15,376 bases of DNA from Clostridiales bacterium UBA3758 (lineage in GTDB: Bacteria; Bacillota; Clostridia; Oscillospirales; Oscillospiraceae), in the NCBI GenBank assembly GCA_002371675.1, contig DFGE01000031.1, positions 1-15,376 on the forward strand, read 5' to 3'. Shown here piece by piece: positions 1 to 5,628 of this stretch. A model generated the notes under the pieces. It was given only the letters and a program-made list of their open reading frames with translations, made no database searches and was not told the DNA's origin. The position numbers were made by a program, and so were the translations under genes. The first letter of the stretch is position 1. Each line of letters starts with the position of its first letter.

Positions 1-9
1 TCGCACCAT

Positions 10-40
10 CCCGTAGGGGAGGGGCTTGCCCCTCCCGCGG
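10..40. repeat. Isolated copy of the GTAGGGG...CCCGC hairpin repeat
   Basis: The core reads GTAGGGG, then a GGGAGGGGC/GCCCCTCCC-type inverted repeat around a TT loop, then CGC. The same core with the same stem recurs at 2128-2153. The flanking words (cgcctgacggcttcgcac at 49-66) match the spacers of the tandem array at 2069-2339. This is therefore a family member, probably the last unit of an array starting before the window. The remaining DNA to 130 is GC-rich with no gene I can support. Confidence 0.75.
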
Positions 41-130
41 TTTACGCACCGCCTGACGGCTTCGCACCCGCCGTTCCCGCACCGCGGCACGGTCCCGCCT
101 TTCCTCCCCTTTTTCCCCCTCCGTCTCCCT

Positions 131-160
131 CACCCCCCGCGCGGATCCGCGCGGGGGGTG
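131..160. repeat. Perfect 30-bp palindrome abutting a promoter
   Basis: Positions 131-145 are the exact reverse complement of 146-160 (caccccccgcgcgga against tccgcgcggggggtg), with no spacer. Its last base touches the -35 hexamer at 161. As RNA it would form a very stable hairpin followed by TTGAATTGTT, a poor U-tract. It may therefore terminate transcription entering from an unseen upstream gene, act as an operator, or be a degenerate repeat. The sequence does not decide between these. Confidence 0.7.
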
Positions 161-189
161 TTGAATTGTTCACAGAACTGTGCTATACT
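161..189 (+). promoter_or_regulatory. Housekeeping-type promoter with extended -10, upstream of the sigma-fusion gene
   Basis: TTGAAT at 161-166 and TATACT at 184-189 are separated by exactly 17 bp. TGC precedes the -10, giving an extended -10 (TGn). The predicted start near 196 gives a leader of about 175 nt before the ATG at 370. This would supply basal transcription independent of the ECF promoter further down. Confidence 0.7.
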
Positions 190-289
190 GATTGTAATTG
201 TGCCGCGGCGGGGCTGCCCTCCGCGCGCCGGATTTTCCCCCGGCTTCTGCATCCCTCCCCCTTTTTTCAAAAAATGATCCCCAGGCGGA

Positions 290-315
290 TGAAACCTTTC
301 GGCGTTTATCGCGTC
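290..315 (+). promoter_or_regulatory. ECF-sigma-type promoter, probable autoregulation site
   Basis: TGAAAC at 290-295, continuing CTTT, is followed after 16 bp by CGTC at 312-315. This is the classic Firmicutes ECF promoter layout (TGAAAC, N16, CGTC, as for SigV/SigM/SigW-type factors). It sits 55 bp upstream of a gene that itself codes for an ECF-like sigma factor. A start near 322 would give a leader of about 48 nt. Autoregulation is inferred from position and from the habit of ECF genes to drive themselves. Confidence 0.75.
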
Positions 316-369
316 CTGTATCATGGGGAGTGCAGATCCGTGGGGCATCGCTTTCCCAGGAGGTACCGT

Positions 370-2001
370 ATGAGATGTTATTCGTGCAAGCATGAGCTGC
401 GCCCGGGGCAGGAGTTCTGCTCCCGCTGCGGCGCTCCGCAGGGCTTTGACCGCGCGCTGATCGAGGCGGCGGAGGAGGAGGATCCCGAAGCGCTCAAGGA
501 ATTGTACCAGCGCAGTCTCGACAGCACCTATTTTACCGTCCGCGGCCTGATCCGGGACGAGGACGCCGTGTTCCGCATTCTCGAGAGCAGCTACGTGCTC
601 GCCTTCCGCAACCTCGACCGGCTGCAGGACGCGGCCAAGTTCCTGCCCTGGATGCAGACCATCGCGCGCAACCGCTGCATCGAGTATCTGCAGCAGGCCG
701 ATCCCGCCGTCTTCACGGAGACGGACGAGGAGCGCTCCGCGCTGCTCCAGTGGGAGGACGACCGCAGCGAGCCGCTGCCGGACGTGCTGCTTGAGCGCAA
801 GAGCGCCGTGCGCATGATCAACCAGATCCTCGACGCCATGCCCAACAGCCAGCGCGTCCCCGCCGCGCTCTATTACTGCGACCGTGTGAATCTCCCGGCC
901 ATCGCCGCCAAGCTCGGCCTGAGCGAGAGCGCGGTCATCTCCCGCCTGATCCACGCCCGCCAGCGCATCGAAGCGCGTGTGGAGCCGCTGCGCCGCAGCG
1001 GGCAGTTCCCGGAGCTGTCGTCCATCGGCTTCTTCCGGCTGATGCTGCGCAGCCGCGAGGCCTCCTACGCCAGCGTCCAGGTCGAGGCGCTCTTTGACCG
1101 CATCCTGCTCGGCATGGCCGAGCGCGAGAAGATCGTCCGCTCCCGCCGCAGCAAGCTGCACGTGTCCAAATCCGCCGTCACGCTGGCGGTGGCCGCGGTG
1201 CTCGTGATCGGTCTGCTGGCCGCCGCCTTCCACATCCTCCGGCAGCGGAACGCCCCGGCGCTCTCCCCCGCCCCCGGCGAGGCGGGCGAGGAAGTCGTCG
1301 TCGCCCTGGAGGAGACCGAGCCCGTCATCCTGCAGACCCCCGAGGAGCAGGCCGCCCTGACGCACCCGCTCGTGCTGCAGCGCATGGAGAGCTTCAGCTA
1401 TCTGGACATGAGCATCGAGTACCCGGTCTTCCTCGGCGCGCACAGTGAGGCCGTCAACAGCTTCATCCGCGACTGGGTGGAGCAGACCGCGCGTCCCGTT
1501 GATCCGGAGGATCCGGGCGCGACGCACATCGCCTACCGTTCGAGCGTCACGCTGCTGTCCGACCAGCTGGTGAGCATCGTCTTCTACGGCGAGACCGGCG
1601 CAGCCGGCATGGCCTATCCCCTCTCGGAGATCCACCCCATCACGCTCGACCATGAGACGATGCAGCAGCTGGAGCTCTCGACGCTCTATAACAACGGCGA
1701 CCCCGGCTTCTACGAGGCCTTTTTCAACAGCGCCGTATACCCGACCCGCCCCGCCACCTCCTTCACGGTTGACAGCTTTGCGGAGGCTCTGGCGCTGGTG
1801 CGCAGCAGCGGGGGCGATTCCTCCACCTGGACCCGCTTCTATCTCAAGCAGGGCGCGCTGGTGCTGAGCATGGACACGCCGCACGCCAGCGGCTGCGACC
1901 ACTTTGAGGGTCAGGTGAGCTATGACGACGTCATCAGCTATTTCAAGTGGCCCTACCCGGCGGAAGCCTTTGCCGACATCCGCCACGCCGCCGGCGACTG
2001 A
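370..2001 (+). CDS. Zinc-ribbon / ECF sigma / membrane span / RsiV-like (DUF3298) fusion protein
   Basis: This is a 543-residue protein, starting at the ATG behind AGGAGG at 358-363. Domains in order: a zinc ribbon with C3, C6, C17 and C20; sigma-70 region 2 at about 28-108, with the helical stretch FLPWMQTIARNRCIEYL at 91-107; sigma region 4 helix-turn-helix at about 143-200 (LPAIAAKLGLSESAVISRLI); one hydrophobic span at about 268-290; and an outer domain at about 291-543. The last 200 residues resemble the DUF3298/DUF4163 fold of anti-sigma RsiV (substitute lysozyme sensor in Bacillus), although that match is by eye. Normally sigma factor and anti-sigma are separate proteins; here one chain carries both, predicted with the sigma end inside and the sensor outside. 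It would need proteolysis to free the sigma part, or it may work while tethered. It is probably expressed alone, from its own ECF promoter. Sigma domains are confident; the outer domain less so. Confidence 0.82.
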   Translation: MRCYSCKHELRPGQEFCSRCGAPQGFDRALIEAAEEEDPEALKELYQRSLDSTYFTVRGLIRDEDAVFRILESSYVLAFRNLDRLQDAAKFLPWMQTIARNRCIEYLQQADPAVFTETDEERSALLQWEDDRSEPLPDVLLERKSAVRMINQILDAMPNSQRVPAALYYCDRVNLPAIAAKLGLSESAVISRLIHARQRIEARVEPLRRSGQFPELSSIGFFRLMLRSREASYASVQVEALFDRILLGMAEREKIVRSRRSKLHVSKSAVTLAVAAVLVIGLLAAAFHILRQRNAPALSPAPGEAGEEVVVALEETEPVILQTPEEQAALTHPLVLQRMESFSYLDMSIEYPVFLGAHSEAVNSFIRDWVEQTARPVDPEDPGATHIAYRSSVTLLSDQLVSIVFYGETGAAGMAYPLSEIHPITLDHETMQQLELSTLYNNGDPGFYEAFFNSAVYPTRPATSFTVDSFAEALALVRSSGGDSSTWTRFYLKQGALVLSMDTPHASGCDHFEGQVSYDDVISYFKWPYPAEAFADIRHAAGD

Positions 2002-2021
2002 CGGTTCCTACTCTGCGGCTT

Positions 2022-2068
2022 CGCACCGCCCCCGATATTCGCACCACCCCCGATATTCGCACCACCCC
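2022..2068. repeat. 18-bp direct repeat, about 2.6 copies
   Basis: The word cgatattcgcac occurs at 2033 and again at 2051, with flanking cgcaccRccccc, giving an 18-bp period. A third, truncated copy runs into the first hairpin unit at 2069. It begins just after the stop codon of the sigma-fusion gene and appears to be a short expansion of the spacer of the larger repeat array. Confidence 0.65.
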
Positions 2069-2339
2069 GTAGGGGACGGCGTCCTCGACGTCCCGCGGAT
2101 TCGCAGCCACCTCACGGCTTCGCGCCCGTAGGGGAGGGGCTTGCCCCTCCCGCAGATCCGTGCCCAACCCCACGGCTTCGCACAATCCCGTAGGGGACGG
2201 CGTCCTCGACGTCCCGTGTTGGTTTCGCACCGCCTCACGGCTTCGCACCCTCCCGTAGGGGACGGCGTCCCCGACGTCCCGCAGATCCGCGCCTAACCCC
2301 ACGGCTTCGCACCCGTAGGGGCGGCTATCAGCCGCCCGC
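2069..2339. repeat. Tandem array of five GTAGGGG...CCCGC hairpin repeats
   Basis: Units begin at 2069, 2128, 2190, 2255 and 2315, a spacing of 59-65 bp. Each starts GTAGGGG and ends CCCG(C). The inner stem changes between units: a GGGACG...CGTCCC type in units 1, 3 and 4, a GGGGAGGGGC/GCCCCTCCC type in unit 2, and a GCGGCTATCAGCCGC type in unit 5. All keep an inverted repeat. The spacers share cacggcttcgcac. This fills the gap between the sigma-fusion gene and the phosphatase gene. It has the look of a dispersed REP- or MITE-like family; no protein is needed to explain it. Confidence 0.85.
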
Positions 2340-2369
2340 GCGGCAAAAAATTCTATCCACAACAAAAGC

Positions 2370-2407
2370 ATCGGGCGAATCCGTACCGGCATACGGATTC
2401 GCCCGAT
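2370..2407. terminator. Strong stem-loop, probably a bidirectional terminator
   Basis: A perfect 16-bp stem (2370-2385 with 2392-2407) closes a 6-nt loop, ccggca. On + it is followed by TTATATT; on - it runs into GCTTTTGTT. It lies between the ends of two convergent genes, the sigma-fusion (+) and the phosphatase-barstar gene (-), so it can serve both. Confidence 0.75.
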
Positions 2408-2436
2408 TTATATTGAAATGATTGATACGCTTTGCC

Positions 2437-2478
2437 GCCCCTGCGGCGGAAACGGACGACGCTCACCCCCGCAGGGGC
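2437..2478 (-). terminator. Inverted repeat just downstream of the phosphatase-barstar gene
   Basis: GCCCCTGCGG (2437-2446) and CCGCAGGGGC (2469-2478) form a perfect 10-bp stem around a 22-nt loop, 11 bp beyond the minus-strand stop. No U-run follows. It may protect the transcript end or assist the stronger terminator at 2370-2407. Confidence 0.45.
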
Positions 2479-2489
2479 GCGTCCGGCGC

Positions 2490-3185
2490 TCAGGCCAGCT
2501 CCGCGTCGCGGAAAACCTGGGCGATGCGCTCGGCATAGAGCCGCACGTCCTCCGGCGCGTCCGCCGGCGGCATCGTCAGCAGGAAGCGGCTGCCGCGGTG
2601 GGGCAGCCCGGTCAGCACGTCGTGGAGCGCGTCGAGGTTGTTGCCGTACCAGGGCGCAAAGCCGAGGCTCTCCCTCAGCTCGGCGTAGAGCTCGTGCACC
2701 CGCCGGCAGCCGGAGAAATCGACCGTCACCACGTCGGTCAGCTCATAGAGCAGCCCCCGGCAGGCCGCGTACACGTCCTCCCAGGTGCGCTCGAAATCGC
2801 GGGTGTACCAGGGGTCGGCCACCGCCTCGCCCGGCCGCCCGGCGTAGTCCATCAGGCAGCGGAGCTTGCCCTCCGGGTCGCCGCCGAAGAGGCGGCGCAT
2901 GTCCGTCAGGTTCTCCCCGTCCATGCCGATGAGCAGGTCGAAGTCGGCATAGTCGCCGCGGCGGATGCGCCGGGCCTCGCGCAGCGGGCAGGAGATCCCG
3001 TGCGCCTCCAGCACCCTGCGCATCGGCGGGTAGACGGAGTTGCCGATCTCCTCGGACGAGGTTGCGGCGGAGGCCACCAGGAACTCGTCCTCCGCCCCGG
3101 CGCGCCGGAGCAGCTCCTTGAGCACCAGCTCCGCCGCCGGACTGCGGCAGATATTGCCGTGGCACACAAAAAGTATCTTTGTCAA
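2490..3185 (-). CDS. Low-molecular-weight protein tyrosine phosphatase fused to a barstar domain
   Basis: This is a 231-residue protein. The start is TTG at 3185-3183, with AGGAGG (3201-3196 on -) 10 nt upstream; the P-loop begins at once, so no other start fits. Residues 1-148 are an LMW-PTP: the phosphate loop C8-HGNIC-R14-S15 near the N-terminus and the general-acid loop D124-P-W. Residues about 152-231 match barstar: WYGNNLDALHDVLTG at 179-193 lines up with the barnase-binding helix of barstar, keeping the two key aspartates (D185 and D189, barstar D35 and D39) but with H188 in place of W38. The first half should remove phosphate from tyrosine or arginine residues; the second should bind a barnase-type RNase. 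No RNase gene lies in the window. The protein is cytoplasmic, with no signal or membrane span. Fold assignments are confident; the joint role is unknown. Confidence 0.88.
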   Translation of the reverse strand: MTKILFVCHGNICRSPAAELVLKELLRRAGAEDEFLVASAATSSEEIGNSVYPPMRRVLEAHGISCPLREARRIRRGDYADFDLLIGMDGENLTDMRRLFGGDPEGKLRCLMDYAGRPGEAVADPWYTRDFERTWEDVYAACRGLLYELTDVVTVDFSGCRRVHELYAELRESLGFAPWYGNNLDALHDVLTGLPHRGSRFLLTMPPADAPEDVRLYAERIAQVFRDAELA

Positions 3186-3256
3186 ATGCGATCAGCCTCC
3201 TGAAAAGCCGGTTTCTGCCCCGTTTTGCCGCGATTTGCCAGGCAGAAAGAGTTGTT

Positions 3257-3285
3257 AATATACTGTGACTCTGTCACGGAAAAAG
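3257..3285 (-). promoter_or_regulatory. Possible promoter with a small palindrome for the phosphatase-barstar gene
   Basis: On the minus strand TATATT (3262-3257) makes a passable -10 about 70 bp before the start codon, but no good -35 is visible. The spacer holds GTGAC-TCT-GTCAC (3265-3277), a short inverted repeat that could be an operator. The support is weak. Confidence 0.3.
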
Positions 3286-3337
3286 CAAAATACGGCAAAA
3301 TGCGGCAAGTCAATGCCGTCAATGGTAGTCAAATGGC
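3285..3337. repeat. Cluster of short direct repeats at the edge of the AT-rich island
   Basis: GCAAAATACG and GCAAAATGCG lie 10 bp apart near 3286-3305. GTCAATG-type words start at 3309, 3318 and 3328 (the last as GTCAAATG). The roughly helical spacing would suit a DNA-binding protein or recombinase arm sites. I see no gene in 3186-3486 apart from this cluster, the weak promoter and the hairpin at 3411-3437. Confidence 0.4.
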
Positions 3338-3410
3338 AGTAAAAATCGGGGTGGTTTAAAAGGGCATTTTCCTCGGTCCGAAAGACATGCTTGCCTCCCT
3401 GTTAAATACA

Positions 3411-3437
3411 GTTGGAGGGAGAGAAAAACCCTCCAAC
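3411..3437 (-). terminator. Terminator-like hairpin downstream of the orphan membrane-protein gene
   Basis: GTTGGAGGG (3411-3419) and CCCTCCAAC (3429-3437) form a perfect 9-bp stem with a 9-nt loop. It lies 50 bp past the stop of the minus-strand gene. The following minus-strand bases (TGTATTTAAC) give only a weak U-tract. Confidence 0.5.
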
Positions 3438-3486
3438 CGTTTCCTAACAAAAAGGCAGAAATGTACCATTCCAACCCCTTAAGGTT

Positions 3487-3993
3487 TCAAGTGGTACTCT
3501 CCATAGAAATGAGTTCCTCAATTTGTGTTCTATACTTCACTGCGAATGCCTTTATTGCAAGACTCTTGGTCACGGTGGAGAGGACAAACAAAAAAGCAAA
3601 CATAATAACCGGTATGAATCCAACAAATGGGGTCTCCAAAGAACCATCGAGATAAGATTTTATCAGAAAGCATTGTAAAAGGCCGTAACTGGTATAGAAA
3701 AAAGCAAGTGCAGCGCGCACGCTTTTCGTTAGCTTTCCAACAAGACATAAAACCACCCCGGACGAACTCGCAGCCTTTTCCACAGTGATTATCGGAAGAA
3801 AGGAATTATAGCTCAAAAAAGTGCAGGATTTGGGATAATAGATAATAACACCGCCGTCTTCGTTCTCAAGCCTCTGTGATGTATAACAGTATCCCTGCAA
3901 TTCAACCGTGATTTTACTCAGCAGCTTCAAATTGATCGACTTGCAATTCGGAAAAGAAAGCAGCGTTTTTTTCTCCATAAACCACGGACTCAT
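3487..3993 (-). CDS. Orphan two-span membrane protein of unknown function
   Basis: I do not recognise this 168-residue protein. The first 90 residues look soluble, with short beta-like stretches such as VIIYYPKSCTFL at 49-60. Two hydrophobic segments follow at about 93-113 and 122-143, then a charged tail (KYRTQIEELISMESTT). The layout, a small N-terminal globular part followed by a membrane hairpin, is common among small uncharacterised Firmicutes envelope proteins. The ATG at 3993 has only a modest ribosome site (GGGTGTGA) but a good promoter stands just upstream. Base composition is far lower in GC (about 40% by eye) than on either side, and codon choice is AT-rich, so it was probably acquired by transfer. 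No neighbour suggests a partner. Confidence 0.65.
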   Translation of the reverse strand: MSPWFMEKKTLLSFPNCKSINLKLLSKITVELQGYCYTSQRLENEDGGVIIYYPKSCTFLSYNSFLPIITVEKAASSSGVVLCLVGKLTKSVRAALAFFYTSYGLLQCFLIKSYLDGSLETPFVGFIPVIMFAFLFVLSTVTKSLAIKAFAVKYRTQIEELISMESTT

Positions 3994-4022
3994 TTTATCA
4001 CACCCGCAAAATTAAGTAATTT

Positions 4023-4051
4023 ATTATACCTCATATCAGCGGATTTTTCCA
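4023..4051 (-). promoter_or_regulatory. Promoter of the orphan membrane-protein gene
   Basis: On the minus strand TGGAAA (4051-4046, 4 of 6 to consensus) and a perfect TATAAT (4028-4023) stand 17 bp apart. The predicted start near 4016 gives a leader of about 20 nt before the ATG at 3993. Confidence 0.65.
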
Positions 4052-4067
4052 CTATAACTTTGCCTCT

Positions 4068-4227
4068 GCGTCCGCTGAATGCGGACGCGCAGACAAATGT
4101 CTGCGACTGCGGCTTGAAGAGCCGCAGCCAGAGCCTCCGTTGCAATTGCATCCCCGAATGCGCAAAGGCGCATTTGCTGAAAAGATGGCCTTTTCAGCAG
4201 CGGCATTCGCCGCCGGGGGAAGCAATT
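4068..4227. repeat. Hairpin array A: consecutive perfect stem-loops
   Basis: The stretch is almost wholly paired. Stems: 4068-4075 with 4081-4088; 4089-4095 with 4098-4104; 4107-4114 with 4120-4127. Next is a compound arm, AATTGC (4144-4149) with GCAATT (4222-4227), TCCCC with GGGGA, and CGAATGC (4155-4161) with GCATTCG (4203-4209). It encloses a 9-bp stem at 4176-4184 with 4190-4198. No protein is supported in either direction. It sits between the araC-type gene's terminator and the orphan gene's promoter. Layout resembles the array at 15195-15376 but the sequences differ. Confidence 0.75.
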
Positions 4228-4229
4228 AT

Positions 4230-4262
4230 AAAAAAACGGCACTCTGCTGCGGCAGAGTGCCG
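4230..4262 (-). terminator. Rho-independent terminator of the AraC-family gene
   Basis: CGGCACTCTGC (4237-4247) and GCAGAGTGCCG (4252-4262) form a perfect 11-bp stem with loop TGCG. On the minus strand the stem is followed by TTTTTTTATAATT. It lies 70 bp past the stop of the minus-strand regulator gene. This is a textbook intrinsic terminator. Confidence 0.92.
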
Positions 4263-4331
4263 ATACTTTGAGCAAAAAAGCATCCCTTTATAACAATCTG
4301 CGGTATAGCCGAAGTGATGTTGTTTATGGGT

Positions 4332-5540
4332 TCACACCCGGTACTTCCTCCGGTATTCGGTCGGCGTGTCGCCGTACTGCGCCTTGAAGAGTTTGATCAT
4401 ATAGTTGGCGTCCGGGATCCCCACGGCGGAGGCCACCTCCTGAACCGGCTGGTCCGTTGCAGCCAAAATGCGGGCCGCCTGTTTCAGGCGGTGCTGCCGG
4501 AGGTAGACATTGGGCGTGGTATGCATCTCTTTTTTGAACACGCTGATCAGGTGATTGACGGATACGTCCAGTTCCTCCGCCAGGCTTTGTATGGTGATCT
4601 CACGAGTATATTCGTTTTCAATGCAGTACAAGACGCTTTGAACCAACGCGCTGTGGGTCTGCCCCCGGTTTGCCCGGACCGCTTTGCAGAAGTCCCGAAC
4701 CATTTTCTCCTGGGCGCGGACGATCTCATCCACCCTTGTGGCCCGGATACAGGCGACAGTGTTTTCCCGCGAGATCCTGTCCGCAAGCAGGCTGGGAAGC
4801 CCCGCGCGAAGAGCGGACAGCCGCGCGGTTGTCCGGACGATGGCGGCGCCAACCCGTTCGATTTCCAGGGCGTTTCCCTCGCGCTTGAGGTAGGCGACGT
4901 CCATCTGCATGCTGTGCAGATTCTGGATGGCCTTTCTGCCGTTGCCCTCCTCGATGCTCTGCATGAAGCTGCGCTCATAGGCATAGCGCTGTTCCAGAAG
5001 GCGGATGTAATCCTCGCGCATGCTGGTCAGTTTGGCTTCTGATTCGATCTCCGCCTTTTCCAGGTAATTGATGCTGAGGATGTCCCTTGCCTTTTCCTCC
5101 GGGTACAGGACCTGAAGCAGGGAAGTGAGGATGCCGGACACCTGCGTTTCCGGCAGGCATGGGAAGGAATTGAGATAGTAGAGGAGCTCGCTCTCCTTTA
5201 CATCGGGGAGCGGGTATTGCAGCAGCAGGGATTTGACGTCTCGCTCTGTCAGCAGGACAGAGGTAAACGGCCCGAACAGGACCGGGACCCCATCCAGATA
5301 AAACATGGCGGTGCGGACCCGGAAGGCGTCGGTCAAAAACAGGATCTGGCCGTCGTTCAGATCACGCAGCAGCTGCCGCATGTTATCGACGGAAAACATA
5401 TGCTGAAGCGGATGGAAGCGGTAGCGCCGGGAGAAGGCCTCCAGGGCTTGGTGATCGTAGATCACAGTCAGATTGACATGGTACAGCAGACGGATCAGCT
5501 GCAGCGCCTGCTCGGTGTTTTGCGGAAGGCTGTTCGACAT
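4332..5540 (-). CDS. AraC/YesN-family transcriptional regulator, likely controller of the glycan operon
   Basis: This is a 402-residue protein. The C-terminal 100 residues form the double helix-turn-helix DNA-binding domain of the AraC family: first HTH at about 315-337 (ITIQSLAEELDVSVNHLISVFKKEM), second at about 365-386, ending in the family signature GDTPTEYRRKYR. The N-terminal 290 residues have no receiver aspartate motif, no cupin that I can recognise and no membrane span. They hold a possible sensing fold (VRTAMFYLDGVPVLFGPFTS at 75-94) and a long helical middle (160-290). It is therefore a cytoplasmic one-component regulator sensing either a ligand or a partner protein. The start is ATG with GGAAAGGA 9 nt upstream. 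The gene is divergent from the transporter operon with a 144-bp shared control region and ends at a strong terminator. Ligand unknown; activation of the operon is inferred. Confidence 0.9.
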   Translation of the reverse strand: MSNSLPQNTEQALQLIRLLYHVNLTVIYDHQALEAFSRRYRFHPLQHMFSVDNMRQLLRDLNDGQILFLTDAFRVRTAMFYLDGVPVLFGPFTSVLLTERDVKSLLLQYPLPDVKESELLYYLNSFPCLPETQVSGILTSLLQVLYPEEKARDILSINYLEKAEIESEAKLTSMREDYIRLLEQRYAYERSFMQSIEEGNGRKAIQNLHSMQMDVAYLKREGNALEIERVGAAIVRTTARLSALRAGLPSLLADRISRENTVACIRATRVDEIVRAQEKMVRDFCKAVRANRGQTHSALVQSVLYCIENEYTREITIQSLAEELDVSVNHLISVFKKEMHTTPNVYLRQHRLKQAARILAATDQPVQEVASAVGIPDANYMIKLFKAQYGDTPTEYRRKYRV

Positions 5541-5557
5541 AAGAGGACATCCTTTCC

Positions 5558-5576
5558 GAAGAAATACATTTTCTTC
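5558..5576. promoter_or_regulatory. Inverted repeat in the leader of the regulator gene
   Basis: GAAGAAA (5558-5564), TACAT, TTTCTTC (5570-5576): perfect 7-bp arms between the regulator's promoter and its ribosome-binding site. It may be an operator or a leader hairpin. Confidence 0.4.
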
Positions 5577-5584
5577 TATTCAGC

Positions 5585-5602
5585 GTGATTTTATTATATC
5601 AC
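5585..5602. promoter_or_regulatory. Candidate operator overlapping the regulator's -10
   Basis: GTGATTTTATTATATCAC has GTGAT/ATCAC arms 8 bp apart and covers the minus-strand TATAAT at 5598-5593. Its position would allow repression of the regulator gene. AraC proteins often use direct rather than inverted repeats, so the owner of the site is uncertain. Confidence 0.4.
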
Positions 5603-5621
5603 ATCCTGTTTTGATTTGCTA
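5593..5621 (-). promoter_or_regulatory. Promoter of the AraC-family gene
   Basis: On the minus strand the -10 is a perfect TATAAT (5598-5593) with TGA just before it, an extended -10. The -35 hexamer at 17 bp (TAGCAA, 5621-5616) is poor. The start codon is about 45 nt below the predicted start site. Confidence 0.6.
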
Positions 5622-5628
5622 CTATAAT
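5600..5628 (+). promoter_or_regulatory. Promoter of the transporter operon, lacking a -35 box
   Basis: A perfect TATAAT at 5623-5628 lies 57 bp before the lipoprotein ATG. The hexamer at 17-bp spacing (5600-5605, CACATC) does not resemble TTGACA, and no extended -10 is present. A good -10 without a -35 fits dependence on an activator, most simply the divergent AraC-family protein. Its -10 is about 25 bp from that of the divergent promoter, so one bound protein could affect both. Confidence 0.6.

Noticed and set aside
166..369. An upstream extension of the sigma-fusion reading frame
   Set aside because: It would place both promoters inside the coding region, and AGGAGG sits just before the ATG at 370.
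130..1986. A 618-codon minus-strand frame opposite the sigma-fusion gene
   Set aside because: The + reading has a zinc ribbon, sigma motifs, a membrane span, a ribosome site and promoters. The minus reading has none of these.
2069..2339. Possible CRISPR array
   Set aside because: The repeated part varies between units, and the spacers are similar to one another rather than unique. Both features are the opposite of CRISPR. No cas genes are seen.
2008..2392. Small open frames across the tandem repeats
   Set aside because: They are translations of the repeat itself (recurring RRGRRPLR-like words), a common source of false genes. No ribosome site supports them.
2490..3185. Reading the phosphatase-barstar gene as half of a toxin-antitoxin pair
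   Set aside because: No RNase toxin gene is adjacent on either strand; the neighbours are repeats and an unrelated membrane-protein gene.
4036..4293. Small open frames on both strands over hairpin array A
   Set aside because: The stretch is explained by nested inverted repeats, and the frames lack ribosome sites and any recognisable protein pattern.
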